A stretch of 64,000 nt of DNA, taken from assembly GCA_947359465.1 (NCBI GenBank), contig OX375879.1, positions 117,398,557 through 117,462,556 on the forward strand, in the 5' to 3' direction. Shown in pieces: positions 20,420-31,066 of this stretch (its first letter is position 1; every line of letters starts with the position of its first letter). Below the pieces are notes generated by a model. It searched no databases. It had not been told where the DNA came from and saw nothing but the letters and a program-made list of their open reading frames with translations. Source of the stretch: Metellina segmentata. Its lineage: Eukaryota; Arthropoda; Arachnida; Araneae; Tetragnathidae. The position numbers and the translations under genes were made by a program.

Positions 20420-20656
20420 GACCGCCGTGTACGTGGGGGCTAGTGCACGTTAGATCTGTTGTGGCCACAAATGACGAAACTAGGCGTGGTGTATAAGTTT
20501 GGAGAGTTCGGTGGCAGCTCAGGTGTTGACCTCCCCATCTGACGGTGGTTCAAAATGAAGTGGTGTTCTCCTCGGATCTATTCCTTCGGGATGGATCCCT
20601 GACCGTCACCCAAAACCCGTTGGGTTTCTCCAATGCGGTGTTAACTCAACTACCTA
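20420..20656 (+). repeat. SINE-B, 5'-truncated
   Basis: Plus-strand SINE body beginning in the region GGGGGCTAGTGCACGTTAGA and running to an ACCTACCTACC-like tail at 20640-20655. The tRNA-like head is missing. Confidence 0.82.
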
Positions 20657-21266
20657 CCTCATCAGTCTACGATTTTTTTCTACTTATGCGATCAACTTCA
20701 ATTCACGTCAATTAAGTTAAACTCGGATTCATATTTGAAACATCAGAAACTAAATTCGGGGGTGCACCCGTCCCCTCTGAAGTGAAGAGAAGATATTTTT
20801 GGGAAATCGATGCTGCTCAGAAACAATGCACAGCAGTGCCTCCCCTTGGGGCTGCAAAGGATGTTTTCCACGTGATTATCTTAATCGAGCGTCGGTGTCA
20901 CTGCCTCCTTTTTTTTAATGGCCAACGCCGGTTTTCCCATTTTTTCCCGGAAAGCAGGAAATTCAATTAACATCCGACATCTGCTCGGGGGTCGGCGCAT
21001 GCCCCGAGAACCGGGAGTCGGATCGTCTGCAGCCAAATATTTAATAGCGTTCGTTGCCGCGGCAACGCGATCGGAAATTCTCGAGGTAAAGTAATAAGGG
21101 AAAAATAATAGCAAACAATAGACGGAACCCCGAAGAGAAACCAGAAAGAGTAAAATCAATTCTTAGAAAATAACTTGAGATTAAACAAATGTCGAGAATG
21201 TTTTTCGTCAATGCGTTCCTTCCCTTGCGGTATTAAACTAAATTGGGTAGCTGTGAGTGTAAAACT
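20657..21266. other. unique, partly GC-rich sequence with an X-box-like palindrome
   Basis: No supportable gene. The GC-richer core (about 20930-21080) holds the palindrome listed separately and could be a regulatory region. Confidence 0.35.
21053..21066. promoter_or_regulatory. X-box-like palindrome (RFX-type site), tentative
   Basis: GTTGCCGCGGCAAC is a perfect 14-bp palindrome with the half-sites of RFX X-boxes (GTTNCC...GGNAAC); the centre is GC where the common consensus has AT. No dated gene model nearby supports function. Confidence 0.3.
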
Positions 21267-21593
21267 GCCGACCAACCGGTCTGGTGGTTAAGGTGTTAGC
21301 CTCTAGATAGGTTCTTGGTACGAATCCGGGTCAGTGCATGGATGTTTGTAAGCGTATGGTGTAGAGGCGGCGGGTGCACCTTAAATCTGTCGTGATAGAG
21401 TGTCCTCACGTTGAGTTGGTGTGGAAGTTTAGAAAGAGGGATGCCAGCTCAGGTGTTGTCTCGTCATCTGACTGTGGTTCAAAATGACGTGGTGGTGTCC
21501 TCGGTCCTTCCCTTTAGGGTATTGATCCCGAACCGTCGTCAATAGCCCTTTGTGTTGCTCTAGTATGACGTTAAATAAAATTACCATTACGAT
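21267..21593 (+). repeat. SINE-A, full length with target duplication
   Basis: 327 bp, head GCCGACCAACCGG, A box TGGTGGTTAAGG, a decayed B box (GGTACGAATCC) and an ATTACC-type tail. Exact 13-bp duplications TGAGTGTAAAACT lie at 21254-21266 and 21594-21606. Confidence 0.94.
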
Positions 21594-21640
21594 TGAGTGT
21601 AAAACTCTTACACCCCCCAAGAACAAACCACTCGGGTAGA

Positions 21641-21941
21641 TATTGAGTTAACATCACACTGGAGCAACACAACGAGCTATTGGTGCCCGTTCGGGATCAA
21701 TCCCGAGGGGAAAGATCCGAGGACAACACCACGTCATTTTGAACGAGTGTCAGATGACGAGTTGACACCTGAGTTAGCACCCCACTCTCCAAACGTCCAC
21801 ACAACGCCAACGTGAGGACATTCGAAGCCACGTCCGATTTAACATGCACCAGTCCCGTTTGAACACGACGGTCTTTGGCAGGATTCAAACTCGTAACCCT
21901 CCGTTTGCTAATCCTCTACTCTTCCAAATGGGCGACATACT
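21641..21941 (-). repeat. SINE-B, full length
   Basis: A minus-strand copy with the SINE-B tRNA-like head at the right (AAGAGTAGAGGATTAGC, then GAGTTTGAATCC). It differs from SINE-A in the head and in the GACCGTCGTGTTCAAACGGG region, but shares the 3' body. This is a useful reference copy for SINE-B. Confidence 0.85.
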
Positions 21942-22305
21942 CCGACAACCCAACCAACTCCGATAGATATACAGGGCTATTCGGACTCATGGGACAAACT
22001 TCAAGGTGTGTTGGAGCACACAAGAAACATCATTTCTTGAAAAGCAATGCATGGAAGTAAGTGACGCGTTTAGGCGCAAACCCAAGAATTACGAAGGAAA
22101 TGAAACAGGGTGTTTATTTACGTCATTATCTTACAATTACCTATTTACGATGATTTTTTACAACTACTCAAAAGTGCCAATACCGACATTAATCTAAGCT
22201 TGGCAGCGTGGCAAGCTTGTGAAGCCCACCTTTCAACAACCGGGTTCCAGCAAAGGAATATGATGCTTAAGCCAGACCAAGCAGTGCCCTCTAACGGCGA
22301 AAATG
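21942..22305. other. unique sequence, no gene seen
   Basis: Short overlapping frames only; nothing recognised. Confidence 0.3.
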
Positions 22306-22566
22306 TTTTTTTTTTCCTCACTCGGCAGAGAATAAGACGTTACTCGAACAGAACAAGAGCAATAACGTGGGAAGCCACTATCTCATACAAAACCGTAGAA
22401 ACGATGGTCTCTTGTGAAGGGGCAACCAGTGGGAGGACCATCATCGCCCCTAACGGAGGACAGCATAATTCTACGACCGTGACTTACCCGGGATTCGAAC
22501 CCAGGCCCATCAGCGTAGTGGTTAGTGCCCATCAGCGTGGTGCACTAACCACTATGCCGACTGGGC
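22306..22566 (-). repeat. SINE-C (second tRNA-derived SINE type, poly-A tail)
   Basis: Head at the right: GCCCAGTCGGCATAGTGGTT, B box GGTTCGAATCC. The anticodon-arm region is duplicated (GCCCATCAGCG appears twice). The body is unrelated to SINE-A/B, and it ends in an A run (T run at 22306-22315). GAAAATG and CAAAAATG flanks suggest a decayed target duplication. Confidence 0.75.
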
Positions 22567-22701
22567 GTCAAAAATGTGGGTCGATACATCCATCGACACT
22601 GCCAAGTTTGCACCTCTGTTGGTGGTGGCACCTTTGAGCAGTTATTTTGAAAATCATTGTAACTAAGTAATTTTAAAACAATGATCCAAACTAGCATTTG
22701 T

Positions 22702-23017
22702 CGGCCAACCGGTCTAGTGAGCCTCTAGATCGGAAGGTTCCTGGTTCGAATCAAGGTCAGCTCATGGATGTTTGTAATCGTATCGTGAAGAGGCTCTGGT
22801 GCACCTTAAATCTGTCGAGGCCGTAAGTCCTCTCGTTGGGTTGGTGTGAAACTTTGGAGAGTGGGGTACCAGCTCAGGTGTTGCCTCGTCATCTCACCGT
22901 GGTTCAAAAAGACGAGGTGTTGTCCTCGGACCTCTCCCCCTTAAGGGATTGAACCTGGACCGTCGTCAATAGCCCGTTGTGTCGCTCTAGTACGACGTTA
23001 ATTAAAATTACCTTACC
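22702..23017 (+). repeat. SINE-A with internal head deletion
   Basis: The segment between A and B boxes lost about 12 bp (TAGTG joins GCCTC). Flanking 14-bp duplications with one mismatch, AAACTAGCATTTGT (22688-22701) and AAACAAGCATTTGT (23018-23031). Confidence 0.9.
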
Positions 23018-23031
23018 AAACAAGCATTTGT

Positions 23032-23433
23032 TTTGTTGGTTTTTCAGAATTTGTGTTCTTATTCAAAACTATTCGTATCAAATATTCTTTGATTGATTTT
23101 ATTATAGATCAATCGAAATCGCATTCCGTATTATATTTTCTAGTTAGTACGTGCGGATTTCTTTCGCCCTGAATGGCAACCTATGTGTCGTGTGAATTTT
23201 GAAAAAGTTGTTTATCCTACTTGAATCGGGTTGTATGTTTGTATGTTCGTAATAAACTTGATTTCTAAAATGTATTGAAATTATTCCGTATTTGCAATAT
23301 ACAAGCACGAACATGTTTCATTTACTGCGCAACTCTTGTGCTAGCGCCCAAACACGTCACTTGATCCCATGCATTGCTACATAAAAAACGATTCTTTTAG
23401 TTTGTATGCTCTAACATCCCATGTGAAGTTTCT
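23032..23433. other. unique AT-rich sequence, no gene seen
   Basis: Nothing supportable. Confidence 0.3.
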
Positions 23434-23441
23434 CCCATAAG

Positions 23442-24588
23442 TAGGGATTGCAATCAGGTACTATTTTCAATCCGGCCGGATTGACACTAATCCGGCTGGA
23501 TCCGATCGGATTGGTACTTTGTTAATTAATAAGTCTATCTAACCAGTTCATGTGTGTCATTATTCATATGTATTCAGCATGTACTTTTCCAAAATCGGCT
23601 GAAAATTACGAAAAAAGGATATTATTCCAAATTGACGAACGAAACGTTTTTTTTTTAGTATTAGAAAATCAACTTTATTAATACTTATCCAAAGGTAGAA
23701 AATCAATTACCAACAATTAATTATAGCAACTACTAGTACTACTAGTAGTAAGTATTTGGCGATTGATGATAAGACTTACTAGTTTCCACACCAATAAACA
23801 TCAATTTGTTTTATATGTAGTACCTTTCTATTCATCTAAAATTAAGTAGTCTCTATATCTAATGTCGTTGAGCAAATGATAAATAAATTGTATCTAACCT
23901 TATCTGATACTAACATACAAATCTAATCTGTGGCAGTTTTGGGTCAACATAACAAACAAGGGAACTCTTAATTCTTCTTAATTGCTTAAATAGAAGTTAT
24001 ATAGTAATGAAAATCCCTTTTGAGTTTTAAAGAACGATCTAAAGAAACAAAGCGTATTAAATGTGTCATTCTCCAATCTACTTCGCAATGAACTGCAAAT
24101 ATGTGTAACTAACGGCTGAGAGGTCCTCTCAGCTTCGACACTAGTTGGTATAACTGTCATTAAGTAGTCGTACATAAAATACAAATATTTTCCTTGGACT
24201 CCATTTCATATGAAGTCATTTCTTTCATCAGTATTTTCTCAAAATCTGTTTCTTTTCTAAAATTTGTCCTTTTGCAATAGTCTTCATTTTCTTGCAGAAT
24301 TTGCTTTTCTAATTCCTCTTCATAAAAAAATATTAGTGATAATTTAATTCAATATTTTTGCCAGAATTCTCCAAACTGATGACTTAAAAATATAAAATTA
24401 ATTAATTCACAATCGATTGCTTAATAAACAATTTTGCGATTTTCAAGTTGGATTTGAATAATTGATTATTTAATTTTTTTTTAATTAAGTTTTATCGGAT
24501 TCAATAGATGTTGATGGATTTGGTAGGTAGCCAAATGATGCCGGATCCAGCGGATTACCGGATCCGCAGAATCGGATTGTAATCCCTA
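23442..24588 (-). mobile_element. hAT element, family 3, internally deleted
   Basis: Ends TAGGGATTGCAATC and GATTGTAATCCCTA are inverted repeats, with GGATCCGG-rich subterminal sequence. Exact 8-bp duplications CCCATAAG at 23434-23441 and 24589-24596. The 1147-bp element keeps only the C-terminal part of a transposase on the minus strand. A second fragment of the family is at 61625-62010. Confidence 0.92.
23978..24184 (-). pseudogene. hAT transposase C-terminal (dimerisation) fragment
   Basis: A 68-residue open frame carrying PTSVEAERTSQ and SLRSRLENDTFNTLCFFRSFFK, which corresponds to the hAT dimerisation domain (family pattern TSVEAERxFS ... LRSRLxDxTxDxLxFLRxYF). The usual FSAAG block is altered. 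No catalytic core is present in the element, so this is a remnant from internal deletion, not an enzyme. Confidence 0.8.
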
Positions 24589-24737
24589 CCCATAAGTTAC
24601 GAGTCACCCTGTTACAGCTATGAGCTTGTCAACGCCACGGACACAACATTCAAGGGAACCAGAACCATGACATCCCTTAATAAAAAAAGATTCCTATTCA
24701 ATAGAGTTCAGAGACAACGTTTACTTAAGTGGCACCT

Positions 24738-24965
24738 TTTACCCTTCATGGTGGTTATCTCTACGAGGTATCTCGTCATAATCGAAACTGCCCAAATCTT
24801 CACGGTAGAGATATCTCGTCATTAGAAGAAAATGGCTAGATCTTGCTCTCGTCATCATAAAAAATATCCTAAATGTCTAGATGACGAGATATGTCGTCCA
24901 TTATTAGCGAAATGTGTCGGATCTTGATGGACGAGATATCTCGTCGAATCCACTTGGAGAGTTAA
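24738..24965. mobile_element. TTAA-type palindrome MITE
   Basis: Left end TTTACCCTTCATGGTGG, right end CCACTTGGAGAGTTAA; internal GAGATATCTCGTC repeats and GATCTTGATGGACGAGATA. At 228 bp it is a compact relative of the 2.4-kb element at 39836-42250. Confidence 0.65.
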
Positions 24966-25117
24966 GTAGCGAGTTTCTGACAACATGCATGAATTGGCAT
25001 TGTGCATGAATTGGCGAACAAACTGGTATACTGCCGAAAAGTGTTCTCTCTCAAACCCAGGTGACGATTGTAGACATTACCCTCTCTAGATATATAGTTT
25101 AAATGGTTTAATGGTTT

Positions 25118-25165
25118 AACCCTTTAAATGGCTTCGACGAGATAGATATCGAGAAAGCCATCAAG
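25118..25165 (+). repeat. isolated left end of the TTAA-type MITE
   Basis: TTAACCCTTTAAATGG followed by CTTCGACGAGATAGATATC; only the end is present. Confidence 0.5.
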
Positions 25166-25259
25166 AAGGTTAATGTTGTACGTATTCCTAATGTTGTACA
25201 GGAAATTTTCAAACACAATTGTGCAATTTAAAAAACAAAAAACAAGAAAAAAAACTTAC

Positions 25260-25346
25260 GTCTTATAGTCGGGGGTCCTCCACCACCCCTTCCCCCAAGC
25301 TTGTTGTTGCCAATCGAGTGGTTGTCGTCAACAGCCCAGTCACTCT
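25260..25346 (-). CDS. candidate 87-bp internal exon of an unknown host gene
   Basis: On the minus strand a pyrimidine-rich acceptor (GTATCTTTCAG) directly precedes 25346, and a near-consensus donor AAGAC|GTAAGT follows 25260. Between them only one frame is open; it needs two bases to complete the first codon and leaves one base for the next, so the exon is symmetrical (29 codons). It reads SDWAVDDNHSIGNNKLGGR, then a Gly-rich PPTIR end. No domain recognised; this could be a linker between domains. The candidate exon at 17751-17931 lies about 7.3 kb downstream on the same strand and could belong to the same gene. Chance occurrence of paired good splice sites around an open, GC-richer segment is possible but less likely. 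Confidence 0.5.
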
Positions 25347-25615
25347 CTGAAAGATACAAAAAAGACACTCAGAACACGTGCAATCATCGGGACATCGTGT
25401 TGTGCGCTATTCTAACAGCAGTGGTTTAGAATATTACACAATATCAGAATATGGCAGTTCTAACTGTGTGATTTTCCGATAAATAAGGGAACTTACTGCG
25501 TGGTACTCAATTGATAAGGTAAACCAGTACGCGATATACAAGTAGACTGAGCATTGAGGGGAGTGTGACCGTGTCGACTAGTAGTCACGTGACAACAGCG
25601 AAAAATTGACTTATT

Positions 25616-25916
25616 TGGTTGTTGTTGTTGACGCGTGTCTCCTGAACTGTGAAACACGAGATCAGGCCTAGTGATCTGAAGTAGGACAGACACAGAAGAA
25701 GAATACAGGTTGTTATTTTACAAACACACAAATTCATCACTGGTAAAGACATAGGGGGTGTAGCTATCCACTTTTTGGTGAGGAACCACTTGGGCGGGAG
25801 TCTGACTTCTTCCTCGGACATCACATACAACCAGCCCTACTGCCCTAGTCGGGAATCAAACCACGAACCCAAAGCGTGGGAGCAGTGCTTTATCCACTAT
25901 ACCGCTTGGGCTGCCT
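25616..25916 (-). repeat. SINE-C-like tRNA-derived SINE with (CAA)n tail
   Basis: Head at the right: CCAAGCGGTATAGTGGATAA and TGGTTTGATTCCC act as A and B boxes. The tail on the left is ACAACAACAACC. The body does not match SINE-A/B. Confidence 0.6.
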
Positions 25917-26560
25917 CTTTTGGTTGATTTGGTATTTTATCCCCTCCTTTGGCGATATAACATTGTACAACAAGGTAGGTCTGTGTACCCGCATTTATAG
26001 AGTGGTGACAAAACTGGTGAAATCGCCAGTCTACTAACATCAGGTGATCAATAAATGGATCAATCAGATGATGAATCAATGGATGGGAGTCTTCTCTCGT
26101 CCCGTGGACCCATCAGAAGATGGGTGTTAGGTTTCACCCTGCAGACTAAACTAGTCTAAGGGTTTATATACTAGTCTAAGAGTTACTACTAGTTTTCGTT
26201 ATAAGATCCTGGGATCATTAAAAAGTTATCATTGATATCACTCCACTTTTACACTTCTATGAATAAAACTTATTGAAAAAGATAATGATTACAAAATATT
26301 TTGTAATCCATATATGAACCGTTTAAAGCTAAAGAGGTGTGAGTCCATTAACATTGTTGCGAGATAAAGACACTTTTACTAAAATAGTAGTTGAGTAGTC
26401 AATGGACAGCATAATCTTGTACTGCCATCTGTGTGTTTATTTGGGGAATTGGGGGATTCACCACATTTCCTATAAGTAGTTTTCCATATTCAGAATTTTT
26501 AACATGCACTAACTCAGATTTTTCAGAAAGTAGACTTAAACCACTTTAGTTTTAAAAGGC
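25917..26560. other. unique sequence, no gene seen
   Basis: Nothing supportable. Confidence 0.3.
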
Positions 26561-26921
26561 TCATATATATGTAAAAGGATGTGGGTGGGTGTATATTCTC
26601 TATACAAATCTACACCGTTTGACCCATCCCCCCCATTTTAGACACATACTTTAGAACACTGCGGGAAACAGGGGCTATTTCTTTTCTGTCTTCAGACCCA
26701 CCTGTAGCCATAAAAATTGGCACGCAGGTTGTCCTGAAAGTGCCTTTCGAAGCCCAATTTTAAAATCTAAAGTTTGTTTTCCTGCAATAAATGGACATGG
26801 GCAAGGAAACACGTTCTATAGGGTTTTTGTGTAATTGAGTTAACTCAGGGAAATGTCGCTGTCATATTTTAGCTGTCGCGGTCATATTTGAAACCCGAGC
26901 AACTCCAAGTTATTCAGCTAG
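26561..26921 (+). mobile_element. non-autonomous Helitron, family 1, uninterrupted copy
   Basis: Starts TCATATATATGTAAAAGGAT and ends TATTCAGCTAG before T. The 3' stem is weak here (AACCCGAGCAACTCCAAGTT). At 361 bp this is the best single reference copy of the family in the window. Confidence 0.72.
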
Positions 26922-27773
26922 TAATATATAAAAGAAAATTATTACAACAAAGTTTTGAAGCATAAATAAATTTTGTAATAATGATTTACAAGACTTATTA
27001 AAATAGATTTTAAAAAATAGCGAGGTTTCCATAATAATAAAATTAAAAAAGCGGGGTTGCCTTTGCCTGTCACAACTCGCTACAAAAATCGTGCCAAAAG
27101 CGTTATCACAAAAAGTCAGAACCAGTACGATTAATCAAGAGTTTAAAGTCCCACACACATGCGCAATCAAAAGACAAACAATTTGGAATCTCGCACAGAT
27201 GCAATGTGCCATTAGTTTTAAAATGTTTATGTGTGTCATGAGACGAAAGAGGTTGAAAATCGATTCTTCAAGTAAATTAAAATATTTTACCGTTACCAAC
27301 ACCAGGATCTCACGCTGCCACCAACACAAGTACAGAGCCCCAAGCTAGAACAACACCGCTACCACGATCCAAGCACAGAGACACAGTGCTGCTGTTCCAT
27401 TGGCGCTTGGAGCAGTAATTACGAGAGATGAGTCAATGATCGGCAAGAACGTAGATTGCTGATATCCGAGCGTTCACAGGAAGTTCTGTGAGCGTAGGAA
27501 ATTACTTAGAGGCAATTGTTTCTCTTCTTTGGAGCAAAAGAAACGAACGGTAAATTACAAATTACAACGAAGGAAATCAGAACATTCCTCACAATGAGAG
27601 CGAAAATCGAATAACTTCTTTTTGTGTCCTCAAAATCTATTCTATTGGGAAATACCTGTGGCTCAATCTTTCAAAGGACATTGTATCAAAAATGTTTTTA
27701 AATTAATTTTAAGAGTAAAGACCCATTAACTTATGTCAGCTACTTTCGAAGTGTTTCGTCTCTTGGGAACATT
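26922..27773. other. unique sequence, no gene seen
   Basis: Small frames only; nothing recognised. Confidence 0.3.
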
Positions 27774-27985
27774 AAGAAGTTACTAAATATATATCTGCTG
27801 CGCAAGAAAAAATGTTTATTTTTTGCCAATCTGACAAAAAATAAGAAGTATTCTGATTGATTCAAAAAAATAATAATAATTACCTATCACTTTTTGTTTC
27901 AAAGTGTCTTTTAAAAAATTAGTGATATTTTTTTTTGATAAATCGTAATTAAAAATAACAGTTTGAATGAATTTTTACAAACATA
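27774..27985 (+). repeat. direct repeat flanking Helitron, left copy
   Basis: Shares AGTTACTAAATAT, TTCTGATTGATT, AATAATTACCTAT and GAATGAATTT in order with 29588-29820. The two ~215-bp copies are diverged. Confidence 0.6.
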
Positions 27986-27991
27986 ACATAA

Positions 27992-29587
27992 TCTATATAA
28001 ATAAGAATGGAATGTTTGTTTGTACATTCAATATTTTCGACCCATTTCAAGTTTTCTATCCGTTTTGGACCCTTCTGATGCCGAATCCGCCTTTTTCTCG
28101 TTTGGTGTCTGTCTGTCTGTCCGTCTGTCTGTCTGTCTGTCCGTCTGTCTGTCTGTGTGTATGTTGTGCCCTATACATGTCAACGCGGTTTAAGATATTT
28201 TCATGAAAATTTGCATACAGTGAGTACTTATCTTCATTTAGTGAATGGCATTGGTTGCGAAAGTCTGTCTGTCCGTCTTTCTGTTCTATGCTCGATTTTG
28301 TGTTTGTGTGTTTGTGTAGACATCACATGAATTGTATTCCAGATATTTTATTGCATTGTACTTTATTTTATACATTATCTATTAGTTTAGTGAATGCAAT
28401 ATTAAACATGTCTTTATTGGTATATTTAGATAAGTTTCATGCTTAAACACCTGAGTAAGTATACTTCAATCAACCATAATTTGGTAGTTTTGGAAAAATT
28501 GGAATGTCTATTGAATATTACGATTACTTCGATTGCTTTACCAGTACTGCTGAAAAAGTAATTATTCTTCAAAAAATAATTTTTTTTTATGGAATTTCAT
28601 CTCTGATACTTCATTTATTTCGAGTCTTATTTTTATTCTTTGCGCAATGAAAACGATTTCCGAATATTTGGGACAGACGATATTTTTCAATGAAACGAGA
28701 ATGAACAAGATCGCGCGAGCAGTGATATTTTTTCTGGTTCTTTCGCTATGAATTAATTTCACATTTCTAAATTTTGTACACTTTTAGTTGTAAGTTGTGG
28801 CAACTGTGCGAGATCAAGAGATAAAATTGAACCACAAATTAATATCTTTAGAACAAATTTTTGCGACATCTGTTTTACTTCGCTGTTTCCTGTTTTAAAT
28901 ATTTATTATTTTAATAAATGTGTTTTCCTTCTCATCACACGCAACAGCACCACAAAGTATTAGACTTAAAAATGTTAGGTAAGTCAGTATAAATTTTCAG
29001 TAAATTTTAAGTGTAGTTATGCCATTATTGAAAGAATAATGCCGTTATTTAAAGAATAATGCCGTTATCGAAAGAATAATAATGTTTATTAATCCAAACT
29101 GGAACTTTTTCCAACATTAAAAAATTCGTTGTAATAATGACAGGAGAAGATTGCAAAATTTCACAATGTCGCATACCGGAGGCAAGAGTGCCACAAGTAA
29201 AAAAATATTGTTTATTGACTATGAGTGCGAGAGCACTCGCCGTAAATCGTAATTTTAATTAATTGAGTTGAACATGAAAAGAACTTAAGAAAGGGAATTC
29301 CAAATCTTCCTATAAATCGTCTTTTATAGTAGTAACCTTAGTATCACCTTTCGTCATTTTGTAGCTTTGTCATACAGCAATTGTGCGATGTATGTGAAAT
29401 GTATTACATGAATGGATATACATGTGTAGGATTTGTGTCCAAAGTAAGTTGTAGAAAATATGAAGATGGCGAAAGATGTTAAAATAAATTTTTATTCTAC
29501 AAAAAACGTAAGTCATTATATATTTTGATTATCTCTTCAATCTAGAGTAAACCAATTCAAACCGAATAAAGTCGGGTATTTTGCTAG
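27992..29587 (+). mobile_element. non-autonomous Helitron, family 3
   Basis: Starts TCTATATAAATAAGAATGG after A and ends TTTTGCTAG before T, with a short GC stem before the end (ACCGA...TCGGGT). The 5' part is nearly identical to the copy starting at 63598. It contains a GTCT microsatellite at 28107-28160. No Rep/helicase coding region in 1.6 kb. Confidence 0.72.
28107..28160 (+). repeat. (GTCT)n microsatellite inside Helitron
   Basis: GTCTGTCTGTCCGTCT-type run; the copy at 63715-63745 has a shorter version. Confidence 0.9.
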
Positions 29588-29820
29588 TTACTAAATATGA
29601 GCGGTCCATCTAAACTAAATAGCAGCTAATTACCAAAAACCACCAGGCAAAAAAAATTATCCTTTGCCGATATGACAATTATTCTGATTGATTTACAAGA
29701 AATAACAGTAATTACCTATTATTTTTGTTCCCGGTTTCAAAAATATTCGTGAAACAATATATCTTCAAATCGTAATAAAAAATAAGACTGTGAATGAATT
29801 TCTACAGGATTAAGTAAAAG
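29588..29820 (+). repeat. direct repeat flanking Helitron, right copy
   Basis: Partner of 27774-27985. Confidence 0.6.
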
Positions 29821-29932
29821 GTTGATGAGGTCATTTGTGTCTCAGCATTTCTAGAAAACAGAATATTGAAATGTGGAACTATTATATGCAGAGATGCAAC
29901 TTTTATGCAGATATTATTGCAGAGATTATAAT

Positions 29933-30031
29933 GCAGAGATGCCAACTACTACGGATCCTACGAAGTTTCAACGGATTTTCGATGCTTTAGCGGAGAAACT
30001 CCGGAAGTTTCGGGGCACTTGGCAACTCTGA
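29933..30031. mobile_element. possible small hAT-like MITE
   Basis: CAGAGATGCCAAC at the left and TTGGCAACTCTG at the right form imperfect inverted ends around 99 bp. No 8-bp duplication is visible, and the left flank is a GCAGAGAT repeat, so this is tentative. Confidence 0.35.
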
Positions 30032-30037
30032 CACTAT

Positions 30038-30464
30038 ATGTACGAAAGTATTTGGACCCTGCAGAAATTCTTAAGGAGTATCCATCTTAGAGTGGAGTTG
30101 TTTTTCTGGTTAGGACCCGGCCCATTGCTGTATGCACCTTGTACCACCAACGCTGACTTGTACCTCGACGTTCTGGATCATTCGGCCTCGCCTGCACTAT
30201 GGCAATTCTATGGTGATGATGGTTGTTTCTTTCAACAGGATAGAGCTTCGTCATACTGCAAAACGTGTGTTGAACTGGTCTCCTGAAAATGAGGTGAATT
30301 TGCTCGACTGGCCCTTCAGAGCCCCGATCTCAATCCGATCGTGCAAATGTGGGACGAGTACGACACCACCACGCACGCCCATCTTCACAACAATCCCTTT
30401 TCACAGCTTAGCAAGAGGCATGGCGAGCTATTCCTGCACAGACAAAGAGAACTTGTGGAAAGTG
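30038..30464 (+). pseudogene. Tc1-like transposase relic, second subtype
   Basis: Remains of a Tc1-type transposase: GPGPLLYAPCTTNADLYLDV, then GDDGCFFQQD with the second catalytic Asp near 30240, a frameshift near 30270, and LLDWPF followed (in the next frame) by SPDLNPIVQMWDEYD. The position of the catalytic Glu reads Val (GTG). No terminal repeats were found. It abuts a 5S-derived SINE. Confidence 0.7.
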
Positions 30465-30635
30465 ATGGATCACGAAAAGTTAAGCATCTCCGGACACGGT
30501 CAGCACTTGGGACGGTGACCGATGGCTTAGCGGACGGAGGTGTCGCCATCTATCTTTTCAACAAGCTGTTTGTTTACGTTTTCATAATCAGTAAATTGAA
30601 CATACTTTTAGACCTAAGTGGCCAAGAGTGAAAAG

Positions 30636-30975
30636 TAGGGATGCGAAATCGATATCGATATTTTCAAAACATCAATGTTTTATAAAACATTGACGTATTT
30701 ACGATCGATTTATTGTAGCCGATGTTTATTTAACATCGAAGTTTTAACATTGTCGATGTTTTACTTTTAAATAAAAAAAAGCACCATAGTAAAAATTAAA
30801 AAAAATAATAATAATAAGTGCAGCTAAGTTTTTGTCATTGATGGAGACAGCTGTCCCATCAGAAAGAGTTTTTTCTCTAAGCGGTGGGATATTTAGTGAA
30901 AAAAGATGTCGGCTTAAGGCTGAGAAAGTTAACAAACTTCTTTTTTTACAAACTGTAAATAACAAATATTAGCTA
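30636..30975 (+). mobile_element. hAT fragment, ATCGAT family
   Basis: Starts TAGGGATGCGAAATCGATAT, followed by CGATGTTTT-rich subterminal repeats and then a transposase C-terminal fragment. The right terminal repeat is missing. The left end and its 54-bp flank reappear inverted at 34015-34120. Confidence 0.75.
30820..30972 (+). pseudogene. hAT transposase C-terminal fragment
   Basis: The plus-strand frame ending at TAG 30970-30972 reads KFLSLMETAVPSERVFSL, then GGIFSEKRCRLKAEKVNKLL, which matches the hAT dimerisation domain pattern (SVPSERVFS ... RxRLxPxxVxxLxFL). There is no catalytic core. The equivalent fragment is on the minus strand at 33727-33875. Confidence 0.8.
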
Positions 30976-31066
30976 CCATTGTTTTAATTTTTCTTTTGAA
31001 TTTCAATAAAATTATGTAACATTTTTTCCTTTTAAGCAATTTTTGATGGGGAGATGAGCTGCCATA

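Larger units (their letters stand above)
30465..31066 (+). repeat. 5S rRNA-derived SINE, interrupted by a hAT fragment
   Basis: 30467-30515 matches the internal promoter half of 5S rRNA (GATCACGAAAAGTTAAGCAT ... GGTCAGCACTTGGGACGGTGACC). A SINE body follows, and 31000-31066 carries the end motif GGGGAGATGAGCTGCC also seen in the copies at 59147-59640. A hAT fragment occupies 30636-30975. Confidence 0.65.
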
